Shown here in pieces: positions 1-13,600 of a stretch of DNA of 64,000 nt (positions are counted from its first letter, which is position 1; every line of letters begins with the position of its first letter). The stretch covers positions 22,738,001 through 22,802,000 of the forward strand of contig JAUCBN010000003.1 of assembly GCA_035048815.1 (NCBI GenBank), in the 5' to 3' direction. The DNA is from Abelmoschus esculentus (Eukaryota; Streptophyta; Magnoliopsida; Malvales; Malvaceae). The notes under the pieces are model-generated. The model made no database searches and was not told where the DNA came from. It worked only from the letters and a program-made list of their open reading frames with translations. The position numbers and the translations under genes are program-made.

Positions 1-3000
1 TAGAAAAGCTAGTTTTAATCCCAACAAAACAAAAATTAGATATTATTAAATCAAATTTTATGAGTTCAAATAGTTGAATATGGGCTTTTGAATAAAATTA
101 TACAGATTAATCTAAAATTTTTAGCTTTTTACTCGGTTAAAATTCGAACGGATTCTCTATAAAGCCTTTTTAGACATGCACGTTTTAATCCCAACAAAAC
201 GAAAATCAGATGTTATTAAATAAATTTTATGAGTTCAAATAGTTAATTAAGGGATTTTGAACAAAGTTATACAGATTAATCTAAAATTTTCAACTTTTTA
301 CTCGGTTAAAATTTGAACGGATTCTCTATAAAGCCTTTTTAGACATGCACGTTTTAATCCGAACAAAAAGATAACTAGATGTTATTAAATCCACTTTTTT
401 GAGTTCAAATAATTAATTATGGGCTTCTGAACAAAATTATACAAATTAATCTAAAATTTTCAACTTTTTACTCGGTTAAAATTTGAACAGATGCTCTATA
501 AAGCCTTTTTAGACATACACGTTTTGATCCGAATAAAACAAAAACCAGATGTTATTAAATAAAATTTTATGAGTTCAAATAGTTAATAATGGGATTTTGA
601 ACAAAATTATACAGATAAATCTAAAATTTTCAGCTTTTTACTCGGTTAAAATTCGAACGGGTTCTCTATAAAGCAATTTTAGACATGCAAGTTTTAATCC
701 CACCAAAACGAAAACCAGATGTTATTAAATCAAATTTTATGAGTTCAAATATTTGAATATGGTCTTTTAAACAAAATTATACAGATTAATATAAAATTTT
801 TAGCTTTTTACCCGTTTAAAATTCGAACGAATTCTCCACAAAACCGTTTTAGACATGCACGTTTTAATCCCAACTTTTTACTCGGTTAAAATTCGAACAG
901 ATTCTCTATAAAGCCTTTTTAGACATGCACGTTTTAATCCCAACAAAACGAAAATCAGATATTATTTATATCAAATTTTATGAGTTCAAATAGTTAATTA
1001 TGGTCTTTTGAACAAAATTATACATATTAATCTAAAATTTTCAGCTTTTTACTCGTTTAAAATTTGAACGGATTCACTATAAAACGTTTTTAGACGTGGA
1101 CGTTTTAGTCCGAACAAAACAAAACCAGATGCTATTAAATCAAATTTTAAGAGTTTAAATAGTTAATTATGAGATTTTGAATAAAATCATACAGATAAAT
1201 CTAAAATTTTCAGCTTTTTACTTGGTTAAAATTCGAACGGATTCTCTATAAAGCAATTTTAGACAAGCTAGTTTTAATCCCAACAAAACAAAAATTAGAT
1301 GTTATTAAATCAAATTTTATGAGTTCAAATAGTTGAATATGGGCTTCTGAACAAAATTATACAGATTAATTTAAAATTTTGAACTTTTTACTCGGGTAAA
1401 ATTCAAACGAATTCTCTATAAACCCTTTTTAGACATGCACGTTTTAATCCCAACAAAACGAAAATCAGATGTTATTAAATCAAATTTTATGAGTTCATAT
1501 AGTTAATTAAGGGATTTTGAACAAAGTTATACAGATTAATCTAAAATTTTCAATTTTTTACTCGGTTAAAATTTGAACGGATTCTCTATAAAGCCTTTTT
1601 AGACATGCACGTTTTAATCCGAACAAAAAGATAACTAGATGTTATTAAATCAACTTTTTTGAGTTCAAATAATTAATTATGGGCTTCTAAACAAAATTGT
1701 ACAGATTAATCTAAAATTTTCAACTCTTTACTCGGTTAAAATTTGAACGGATTCTCTATAAAGCCTTTTTAGACATGCACGATTTAATCCGAACAAAAAG
1801 ATAACTAGATGTTATTAAATAAAATTTTATGAATTCAAATAGTTAATTATGGGATTTTGAATAAAATTATACAGATAAATCTAAAATTTTTAGCTTTTTA
1901 CTCGGTTAAAATTCGAACGGATTCTCTATAAAGCAAATTTAGAAATGCAAGTTTTATTCCCACCAAAACGAATACCAGATGATATTAAATCAAATTTTAT
2001 GTGTTCAAATAGTTGAATATGGTCTTTTAAACAAAAGTATACAGATTAATCTAAAATTTTCAGCTTTTTACTCGGTTAAATTTCGAACGGATTCTCTATA
2101 AAGACTTTCTAGACACGCACGTTTTAATCCAAACAAAACAATTACTAGATGTTATTAAATCAAATTTTTTGAGTTCAAATAATTAATTATGGGCTTTTGA
2201 ACAAAATTGTACAGATTAATCTAAAATTTTCAGCTTTTTACTCGGTTAAAATTTGAACAGATTCTCTATAAAGCCTTTTTAGACATGCACATTTTAATCC
2301 GAATAAAACAATTACTAGATGTTATTAAATCAAATTTTTTGAGTTCAAATAATTAATTATGGGCTATTGAACAAAATTATACAGATAAATCTAAAATTTG
2401 CAGCTTTTTTCTCGGTTAAAATTCGAACGAATTCTCTATAAAGCCTTTTTAGACATGCAAGTTTTAATCCGAACAAAACGATAACTAGATGTTATTAAAT
2501 CAAATTTTTTGAGTTAAAATAATTAATTATGAGCTTTTGAACAAAATTATATAGATTAATCTAAAATTTTCAGCTTTTTACTCGGTTAAAATTTGAACGG
2601 ATTCTCTATAAAACCTTTTTAGACATGCACGTTTTAATCCGAACAAAAAGATAACTAGATGTTATTAAATCAACTTTTTTGAGTTCAAATAATTAATTAT
2701 AGGCTTTTGAACAAAATTATACAAATTAATCTAAAAGTTTCAGCTTTTTACTCGGTTAAAATTCGAACGGATTCTCTATAAAGCAATTTTAGACATGCAA
2801 GTTTTAATCCCACCAAAACGAAAACCAGATGTTATTAAATCAAATTTTATGAGTTCAAATAGTTGAATATGGTCTTTTAAACAAAATTATACAAATTAAT
2901 CTAAAATTTTTAGCTTTTAACTCGTTTAAAATTCGAACGAATTCTCTAAAAAGCCTTTTTAGACAAGCACATTTTAATCACAACAAAACGAAAAGAAGAT

Positions 3001-6000
3001 TTTATTAAATGAAATTTTATGAGTTCAAATATTTAAATTTGAGCTTTTGAACAAAATTATACAGATTAATCTAAAATTTTTAGCTTTTTACTCGGTTAAA
3101 ATTCGAACGGATTCTCTATAAAGGCTTTTTAGACATGCACGTTTTAATCCGAACAAAATGATAAGTAGATGTTATTAAATGAAATTTTTTGAGTTCAAAT
3201 AATTAATTATAGTCTTTTAAACAAAATTATACAGATTAATCTAAAATTTTTAGCTTTTTACTCGTTTAAAATTTTAACGGATTCTCTATAAAGCCTTTTT
3301 AGACGTGGACGTTTTAATCCAAAAAAAAACAAAACCAGATGATATTAAATCAAATTTTATGAGTTGAGATTGTTAATTATGAGATTTCGAACAAAATTAT
3401 ACAGATTAATCTAAAATTTTCAGCTTTTTACTCGGTTAATATTCGAACGGATTCTCTATAAAGCCTTTTTAGACATGAACGTTTTAATCTGAACAAAATA
3501 ATAAGTAGATGTTATTAAATTAATTTTTTTGAGTTCAAATAATTAATTATTGGATTTTAAACAAAATTATACAGATTAATCTAAAATTTTTAGCTTTTTA
3601 CTCGGTTAAATTTCGAACGGATTCTCACATTTAAATCCGAACAAAACGATAACTAGACGTTATTAAATCAAATTTTTTTAGTTCAAATATCAATTAAGGG
3701 CTTTTGAACAAAATTATACAGAATAATCTAAAATTTTTAGCTTTTTACTCGGTTAAAATTTGAAAGGATTCTTTATAAAGCCTTTTTAGACATGCACATT
3801 TTAATCCCAACAAAACGAAAACAAGATTTTATTAAATGAAATTTTATGTGTTCAAATATTTTATTTTGACCTTTTGAACAAAATTATACAGATTAATCAA
3901 AAATTTTCAGCTTTTTACTTGGTTAAAATTCTAACGGATTCTCTATAAAGTCTTTTTAGGCATGCACGTTTTAATCGCAACAAAACGAAAATTAGATGTT
4001 ATTAAATCAAATTTTTCGAGTTCAAATAGTTAATTATGGGCTTCTGAACAAAATTATACAGATTAATCTAAAATTTTCAACTTTTTACTTTGTTAAAATT
4101 CGAACGGATTCTCTATAATGCCTTTTTAGACATGCACAATTTAATCTGAACAAAACGATAACTATACGTTATTAAATCAAATTTTTTGAGTTCAAATAAT
4201 TAATTATGGGCTTTTAAACAAAATTATACAGATTAATCTAAAAGTTTCAGCTTTTTACTCGTTTAAAATTTGAACGGATTCTCTATAAAGCCTTTTTAGA
4301 CGTGGACGATTTAATCCGAACAAAACAAAACCAGATGATATAAAATCAAATTTTATGAGTTCAAATAGTTAATTATGACATTTTGAACAAAATTATACAG
4401 ATAAATCTAAAATTTTCAGCTTTTTACTCGGTTAAAATTCGAACGATTCTAAAGCCTTTTTAGACATGCACGTTTTAATCCGAACAAAACAAAAACCAGA
4501 TGTTATTAAATCAAATTTTATGTGTTCAAATAGTTAATTATGGGATTTTGAAAAAAATTATACAGATAAATCTAAAATTAGACATGTATGTTTTAATCCG
4601 AACAAAACGATAACTAGATGTTATTAAATCAAATTTTTTGACTTCAAATAATTAATTATGGTATTTTAAACAAAATTATACAGATAAATCTAAAATTTTT
4701 ACCTTTTTACACGGTTAAAATTCGAACGCATTCTCTATAAAGCAATTTTAGAAATGCAAGTTTTAATCCCAACAAAACAAAAACCAGATGTTATTAAATC
4801 AAATTTTACGAGTTCAAATAGTTCATTATGGGTTTTTGAACAAAATTATAAAGATTAATCTAAAATTTTAAGCTTTTTACTCGGTTAAAATTCGAACGGA
4901 TTCTCTATAAAGCCTTTTTAGATATGTACGTTTTAATCCGAACAAAACGATAACTAGATGTTATTAAATCAAATTTTTTGAGTTCAAATAATTAATTATG
5001 GTATTTTGAACAAAATTATATAGATAAATCTAAAATTTTTACCTTTTTACTCGGTTAAAATTCGAACGCATTCTCTATAAAGCAATTTTAGAAATGCATG
5101 TTTTAATCCCAACAAACCGAAAACCAGATGTTATTAAATCAAATTTTATGATTTCAAATAGTTAATTATGGGCTTTTGAAGAAAATTATACAGATTAATC
5201 TAAAATTTTGAGCTTTTTACTCGGTTAGAATACGAACAGATTCTCTATAAAGCCTTTTTAGACATGAACGTTTTAATCCCAACAAAACGAAAATCAGATG
5301 TTATTAAATAAAATTTTATGAGTTCAAATAGTTAATTAAGGGCTTTTGAACAAAATTATACAGATTAAACTAAAATTTTCAGCTTTTTATTCGGTTAAAA
5401 TTCGAACGGATTCTCTATAAAGCAATTTTAGATATGCAAGTTTTAATTCCAATAAAACGAAAGCCAGATGTTATTAAATCGAATTTTATCAGTTCAAATA
5501 GTTGAATATGGGCTTTTGAACAAAATTATACAGATTAATCTAAAATTTTTACCTTTTTACTAGATTAGAATTCGAACGGATTCTCTATAAAGCCTTTTTA
5601 GACAGGCACATTTTAATTCCAACAAACAGAAAACCCGATTTTATTAAATGAAATTTTATGAGTTCAAATATTTAATTTTGAGCTTTTGAAAAAATTATAC
5701 AGATTAATCTAAAATTTTCAGCTTTTTACTCGGTTAAAATTCGAACGGATTCTTTATAAATACTTTTTATATATGCACGTTTTAATCCTAACAAAACGAA
5801 AATCAGATGTTATTAAATCAATTTTTACAAGTTCAAATAGTTAATTATATTCTTTTGAACAAAATTATACATATTAATCTAAATTTTCAGCTTTTTACTC
5901 GGTTAAAATTTGAACGGGTTCTCTATAAAGCCTTTTTAACGTGGACGCTTTAATCCGAACAAAACAAAAACCAGATGTTATTAAATGAAATTTTATGAGT

Positions 6001-9000
6001 TCAAATAGTTAAGTATGAAATTTGAACAAAATTATACAGATAAATCTAAATTTTTCAGCTTTTTACTCGGTTAAAATTCGAACGGATTCTCTATAAAGCA
6101 GTTTTGGACAAGCTAGTTTTAGTTCCAACAAAACGAAAATTAGATGTTATTAATTCATATTTTATGAGTTCAAATTGTTGAATATGGGCTTTTGAACAAA
6201 ATTATACAGATTAATCTAAAATTTTTAGCTTTTTACTCGGTTAAAATATGAACGGATTCTCTACGAAGCCTTTTTAGACATGCACGTTTTAATCCCAACA
6301 ATACAAAAACCAGATGTTATTAAATTAAATTTTATGAGTTCGAATAGTTAATTATGTGCTTTTGAACAAAATTCTACAGATTAATCTAAAATTTTCAACT
6401 TTTTACTCTGTTAAAATTCGAACATATTCTCTATAAAGCCTTTTTAGACATACACGTTTTAATACGAACAAAACAATAACTAGATGTTATTAAATAAAAT
6501 TTTTCGAGTTCAAATAATTAATTATGGGCTTTTAAACAAAATTATAAGGATTAATCTAAAATTTTAAGCTTTTTACTCGGTTAAAATTCGAACGGATTCT
6601 CTATAAAGCCTTTTCAGACATGCACGTTTTAATCCGAACAAAACAAAAACCAAATGTTATTAAATTAAATTTTATGAGTTCAAATAGTTATTTATGGGAT
6701 TTTGAACAAAATTATACAGATGAATCTAAAATTTTCAGCTTTTTACTCGGTTAAAATTCGAATGGATTCTCTATAAAGTAATTTTAGACAAGCAAGTTTT
6801 AATCCCAACAAAACGAAAACCGGATGTTATTAAATCAAATTTTATGAGTTCAAATAGTTGAATATGGGCTTTTAAACAAAATTATAAAGATTAATCTAAA
6901 ATTTTCAACTTTTTACTCGATTAAAATTCGAACAGATTTTTTATAAAGCCTTTTTAGACATGCACGTTTTAATCTGAACAAAACGATAACTAGATGTTAT
7001 TAAATCAAATTTTTTGAGTTCAACTAATTAATTATAGGTTTTTGAACAAAATTATAAAGATTAATCTAAAATTTTCAGCTTTTTACTCGGTTAAAATTTG
7101 AACGGATTCTCTATAAAGCCTTTTTAAACATGCACGTTTTAATCCGAACAAAACAAAAACCATATGTTATTAAATAAAATTTTATGAGTTCAAATTGTTA
7201 ATTATGGGATTTTTAACAAAATTAAACAGATAAATCTAAAATTTCAGTTTTTTACTTGGTTAAAATTCGAACGGATTCTCTATAAAGCAATTTTAGACAT
7301 GCAAGTTTTAATCCGAACAAAACGATAACTAGATGTTATTAAATCAAATTTTTTGAGTTAAAATAATTAATTATGGGCATTTGAACAAAATTATAAGGAT
7401 TAATCTAAAATTTTTAGCTTTTTACTCTGTTAAAATTCGAACGGATTCTCTATAAAGCCTTTTTAGACATGCACGTTTTAATCCGAACAAAACAAAAACC
7501 AAATGTTATTAAATTAAAATTTATGAGTTCAAATAGTTAAATATGGGATTTTGAACAAAATTATACAGATAAATCTAAAATTTCAGCTTTTTACTCGGTT
7601 AAAATTCGAACGGATTCTCTATAAACTAATTTTAGACAAGCAGGTTTTAATCCCATCAAAACGAAAACCGGTATTATTAAATCAAATTTTATGAGTTCAA
7701 ATAGTTGAATATGGGCTTTTGAACAAAATTATACATATTAATCTAAAATTTTCAACTTTTTACTCGATTAAAATTCGAACAGATTCTTTATAAAGTCTTT
7801 TTAGACATGCACGTTTTAATCCGAACAAAACGATAACTAGATGTCATTAAATCAAATTTTTTGAGTTCAAATAATTAATTTTGGGCTTTTTAACAAAATT
7901 ATACAAATTAATCTAAAATTTTTAGCCTTTTACTCGGTTAAAATTTGAACGTATTCTCTATAAAGCCTTTTTAAACATGCACGTTTTAATCCGAACAAAA
8001 CAAAAACCAAATGTTATTAAATAAAATTTTATGAGTTCAAATAGTTAATTATGGGATTTTTAACAGAATTAAACAGATAAATCTAAAATTTTCAGCTTTT
8101 TACCCGGTTAAAATTCGAACGGATTCTCTATAAAGCAATTTTAGACAAGCAAGTTTTAGTCCCAACAAAATAAAAATTAGATGTTATTAAATCAAATTTA
8201 ACGAGTTCAAATAGCTAATTATGGGCTTTTGAACAAAATTATACAGATTAATCTAAAATTTTCAACTTTTTACTCGGTTAAAATTTTAACGGATTCTTGA
8301 TAAAGCCTTTTTAGACATGCACGTTTTAATCCGAAGAAAACGATAACTAGATGTTATTAAATCAAATTTTTTGAGTTCAAATAATTAATTGTGGGGTTTT
8401 GAACAAAATTATACAGATTAATCTAAAACTTTTAGCTTTTTACTCGGTTAAAATTTGAACAGGTTCTCTATAAAGCCTTTTTAGACGTGGACGTTTTAAT
8501 CCGAACAAAATAAAAACCAGATATTATTAAATAAAATTTTATGAGTTCAAATAGTTAATTATTAGATTTTGAACAAAATTATGCAGATAAATCTAAAATT
8601 TTCAGTTTTTTACTCGGTTAAAATTCGAACGGATTCTCTATAAAGTAATTTTAGACAAGCAAGCTTTAGTCCTAACAAAACGAAAATTAGATGTTATTAA
8701 ATCAAATTTTACGAGTTCAAATAGTTAATTATGGGCTTTTAAACAAAATTATACAAATTAATCTATAATTTTCAACTTTTTACTCGGTTAAAATTTGAAC
8801 GGATTCTCTATAAAGCCTTTTAGACATACACGTTTTAATCTGAACAAAATGATAACTAGATGTTATTAAATCAAATTTTTTGTGTTCAAATAATTAATTA
8901 TGGGGTTTTGAACAAAATTATACAGATTAATCTAAAATTTTTAGCTTTTTACTCGGTTAAAATTTGAACGGGTTTTCTATAAAGCCTTTTCAGACGTGGA

Positions 9001-10682
9001 TGTTTTAATCCGAATAAAACAAAAACCAGATGTTATTAATTAAAATTTTATTAGTTCAAATAGTTAATTATTGGATTCTGAACAAAATTATACAGATAAA
9101 TCTAAAATTTTCAGCTTTTTACTCGGTTAAAATTCGAACAGATTCTCTAGAAAGTCTTTTCAGACATGCACGTTTTAATACCAGCAAAACGAAAATCAGA
9201 TGTTATTAAATCAAATTTTACGAGTTCAAATAGTTAATTATAGGCTTTTGAATAAAATTATACAGATTAATCTAACATTTTCAACTTTTTACTCGGTTAA
9301 AAATTCGAACGGATTCTCTATGAAGCCTTTTTAAACATGCACGTTTTTATCCGAACAAAATGATAACTACATGTTAATCAATCAAATTTTTTTGAGTTCA
9401 AATAATTAATTATGGGCTTTTGAACAAAATTATATGGATTAATCTAAAATTTTCAGCTTTTTACTCAGTTAAAATTTGAAAAGATTCTTTATAAAGCCTT
9501 TATAGACATGCACGTTTTAATCCCAACAAAACGAAAATTTTATGAGTTCTAATAGTTAATTATGGGATATTTAACAAAATTATACAGATATATCTAAAAT
9601 TTTCAGCTTTTTACTCGGTTAAAATTCGAACGGATTCTCTATAAAGCAATTTTAGACATGCAAGTTTTAATCCCAGTAAAACGAAAACCAGATGTTATTA
9701 AATGAAATTTTGTAAGTTCAAATAGTTGAATATGGTCTTTTAAACAAAATTATACAGATTAATCTAAAATTTTTAGCTTTTGACTCGGTTAAAATTCGAA
9801 CGAATTCTCTACAAAGCCTTTTTAGACAAACACATTTTAATCACAACAAAACGAAAACAAGATTATATTAAATGAAATTTTATGAGTTCAAATATATAAT
9901 TTTGAGCTTTTGAACAAAATTATACAGATTAATCTAAAATTTTCAGCTTTTTACTCGGTTAAAATTTGAACGGATTCTCTATAAAGCCTTTTTAGACATG
10001 CACGTTTTAATCCCAACAAAACGAAAATTAGATGTTATTAAATCAAATTTTACGAGTTCAAATAGTTTATTATGGGATTTTGAACAAAATTATATAGATT
10101 AATCTAAAATTTTCAACTTTTAACTCGGTTAAAATTCAAACGTATTCTCTCTAAAGCCTTTTTAGACGTGCACGTTTTAATCCCAACAAAACGAAAATCA
10201 GATGTTATTAAATCAAATTTTACGAGTTCAAATAGTTTATTATGGTCTTTTGAACAAAATTATATAGATTAATCTAAAACTTTCAACTTCCTACTCGGTT
10301 AAAATTCGAATGGATTCTCTATAAAGACTTTTTAGACATGCACGTTTTAATCCCAACAAAACGAAAATCAGATGTTATTAAATCAAATTTTACGAGTTCA
10401 AATAGTTAATTATGGGCTTTTGAACAAAATTATACAGATTAATCTAAAATTTTCAACTTTTTACTCGGTTAAAATTCGAACGGATTCTCTATAAAGTCTT
10501 TTTTAGACATGCACGTTTTAATCCGAACAAAACGATAACTACATGTTATTAAATCAAATTTTTTTGAGTTCAAATAATTAATTATGGGGTTTTGAACAAA
10601 ATTATACAGATTAATTTAAAATTTTTAGCTTTTTACTCGGTTAAAATTTTAAAGGATTCTTTATAAAGCCATTATAGACATG
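1..10682 (+). repeat. Divergent satellite, left part
   Basis: About 62 monomers of mixed subtypes without clean large-scale copies. The subtype order e-a-b-c is visible from the first bases: e at 172, a at 341, b at 511, c at 681. Truncated monomers occur at 851-920 (only 70 bp, about 100 bp deleted after 'cccaac'), near 3626 (about 28 bp lost), near 4579 (about 80 bp lost) and near 9529 (about 27 bp lost). I see no gene or non-satellite insertion here. Confidence 0.9.
9650..10682 (+). repeat. Shortened, diverged relative of the 1578 bp HOR
   Basis: This segment follows the monomer order of the adjacent 1578 bp unit, including its diagnostic variants 'tttgactcgg', 'acaaacacatttt' and 'acttcctactcgg'. 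It lacks three consecutive monomers present in the full unit: those with 'tacacgttttaatccg', 'gtggacgttttagtcag' and the following 'gcaagttttagtccc'. It also differs at scattered bases, for example 'cccagtaaaacg' where the later copies read 'cccaccaaaacg'. It is therefore a related variant rather than another member of the homogeneous block. Confidence 0.8.
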
Positions 10683-13600
10683 CACGTTTTAATCCGAACA
10701 GATTCTCTATAAAGCAATTTTAGACATGCAAGTTTTAATCCCACCAAAACGAAAACCAGATGTTATTAAATGAAATTTTGTGAGTTCAAATAGTTGAATA
10801 TGGTCTTTTAAACAAAATTATACAGATTAATCTAAAATTTTTAGCTTTTGACTCGGTTAAAATTCGAACGAATTCTCTACAAAGCCTTTTTAGACAAACA
10901 CATTTTAATCACAACAAAACGAAAACAAGATTATATTAAATGAAATTTTATGAGTTCAAATATATAATTTTGAGCTTTTGAACAAAATTATACAGATTAA
11001 TCTAAAATTTTCAGCTTTTTACTCGGTTAAAATTTGAACGGATTCTCTATAAAGCCTTTTTAGACATGCACGTTTTAATCCCAACAAAACGAAAATTAGA
11101 TGTTATTAAATCAAATTTTACGAGTTCAAATAGTTTATTATGGGATTTTGAACAAAATTATATAGATTATTCTAAAATTTTCAACTTTTAACTCGGTTAA
11201 AATTCAAACGTATTCTCTCTAAAGCCTTTTTAGACGTGCACGTTTTAATCCTAACAAAACGAAAATCAGATGTTATTAAATCAAATTTTACGAGTTCAAA
11301 TAGTTTATTATGGTCTTTTGAACAAAATTATATAGATTAATCTAAAACTTTCAACTTCCTACTCGGTTAAAATTCGAATGGATTCTCTATAAAGACTTTT
11401 TAGACATGCACGTTTTAATCCCAACAAAACGAAAATCAGATGTTATTAAATCAAATTTTACGAATTCAAATAGTTAATTATGGGCTTTTGAACAAAATTA
11501 TACAGATTAATCTAAAATTTTCAACTTTTTACTCGGTTAAAATTCGAACGTATTCTCTATAAAGCCTTTTTAGACATACACGTTTTAATCCGAACAAAAC
11601 GAAAACTAGATGTTATCAAATAAAATTTTTTGAATTCAAACAATTAATTATGGGGTTTTGAAAAAAATTATACAGATTAATCTAAAATTTTCAGCTTTTT
11701 ACTTGGCTAAAATTTGAACGGGTTCTCTATAAAGCCTTTTTATACGTGGACGTTTTAGTCAGAACAAATTAAAAACCATATCTTATTAAATGAAATTTTA
11801 TGAGTTCAAATAGTTAATTATAGGATTTTGAACAAAATTATACAGATAAATCTTAAACTTTCAGCTTTTTACTCAGTTAAAATTCGAACGGATTCACTAT
11901 AAAGCAATTTTAGACAAGCAAGTTTTAGTCCCAACAAAACGAAAATTAGATGTTATTAAATCAAATTTTACGAGTTCAAATAGTTAATTATGGGCTTTTG
12001 AACAAAATTATACAGATTAATCTAAAATTTTCAACTTTTTACTCGGTTAAAATTCGAACGGATTCTCTATAAAGTCTTTTTTAGACATGCACGTTTTAAT
12101 CCGAACAAAACGATAACTACATGTTATTAAATCAAATTTTTTTGAGTTCAAATAATTAATTATGGGGTTTTGAACAAAATTATACAGATTAATTTAAAAT
12201 TTTTAGCTTTTTACTCGGTTAAAATTTTAAAGGATTCTTTATAAAGCCATTATAGACATGCACGTTTTAATCCGAACAGATTCTCTATAAAGCAATTTTA
12301 GACATGCAAGTTTTAATCCCACCAAAACGAAAACCAGATGTTATTAAATGAAATTTTGTGAGTTCAAATAGTTGAATATGGTCTTTTAAACAAAATTATA
12401 CAGATTAATCTAAAATTTTTAGCTTTTGACTCGGTTAAAATTCGAACGAATTCTCTACAAAGCCTTTTTAGACAAACACATTTTAATCACAACAAAACGA
12501 AAACAAGATTATATTAAATGAAATTTTATGAGTTCAAATATATAATTTTGAGCTTTTGAACAAAATTATACAGATTAATCTAAAATTTTCAGCTTTTTAC
12601 TCGGTTAAAATTTGAACGGATTCTCTATAAAGCCTTTTTAGACATGCACGTTTTAATCCCAACAAAACGAAAATTAGATGTTATTAAATCAAATTTTACG
12701 AGTTCAAATAGTTTATTATGGGATTTTGAACAAAATTATATAGATTATTCTAAAATTTTCAACTTTTAACTCGGTTAAAATTCAAACGTATTCTCTCTAA
12801 AGCCTTTTTAGACGTGCACGTTTTAATCCTAACAAAACGAAAATCAGATGTTATTAAATCAAATTTTACGAGTTCAAATAGTTTATTATGGTCTTTTGAA
12901 CAAAATTATATAGATTAATCTAAAACTTTCAACTTCCTACTCGGTTAAAATTCGAATGGATTCTCTATAAAGACTTTTTAGACATGCACGTTTTAATCCC
13001 AACAAAACGAAAATCAGATGTTATTAAATCAAATTTTACGAATTCAAATAGTTAATTATGGGCTTTTGAACAAAATTATACAGATTAATCTAAAATTTTC
13101 AACTTTTTACTCGGTTAAAATTCGAACGTATTCTCTATAAAGCCTTTTTAGACATACACGTTTTAATCCGAACAAAACGAAAACTAGATGTTATCAAATA
13201 AAATTTTTTGAATTCAAACAATTAATTATGGGGTTTTGAAAAAAATTATACAGATTAATCTAAAATTTTCAGCTTTTTACTTGGCTAAAATTTGAACGGG
13301 TTCTCTATAAAGCCTTTTTATACGTGGACGTTTTAGTCAGAACAAATTAAAAACCATATCTTATTAAATGAAATTTTATGAGTTCAAATAGTTAATTATA
13401 GGATTTTGAACAAAATTATACAGATAAATCTTAAACTTTCAGCTTTTTACTCAGTTAAAATTCGAACGGATTCACTATAAAGCAATTTTAGACAAGCAAG
13501 TTTTAGTCCCAACAAAACGAAAATTAGATGTTATTAAATCAAATTTTACGAGTTCAAATAGTTAATTATGGGCTTTTGAACAAAATTATACAGATTAATC

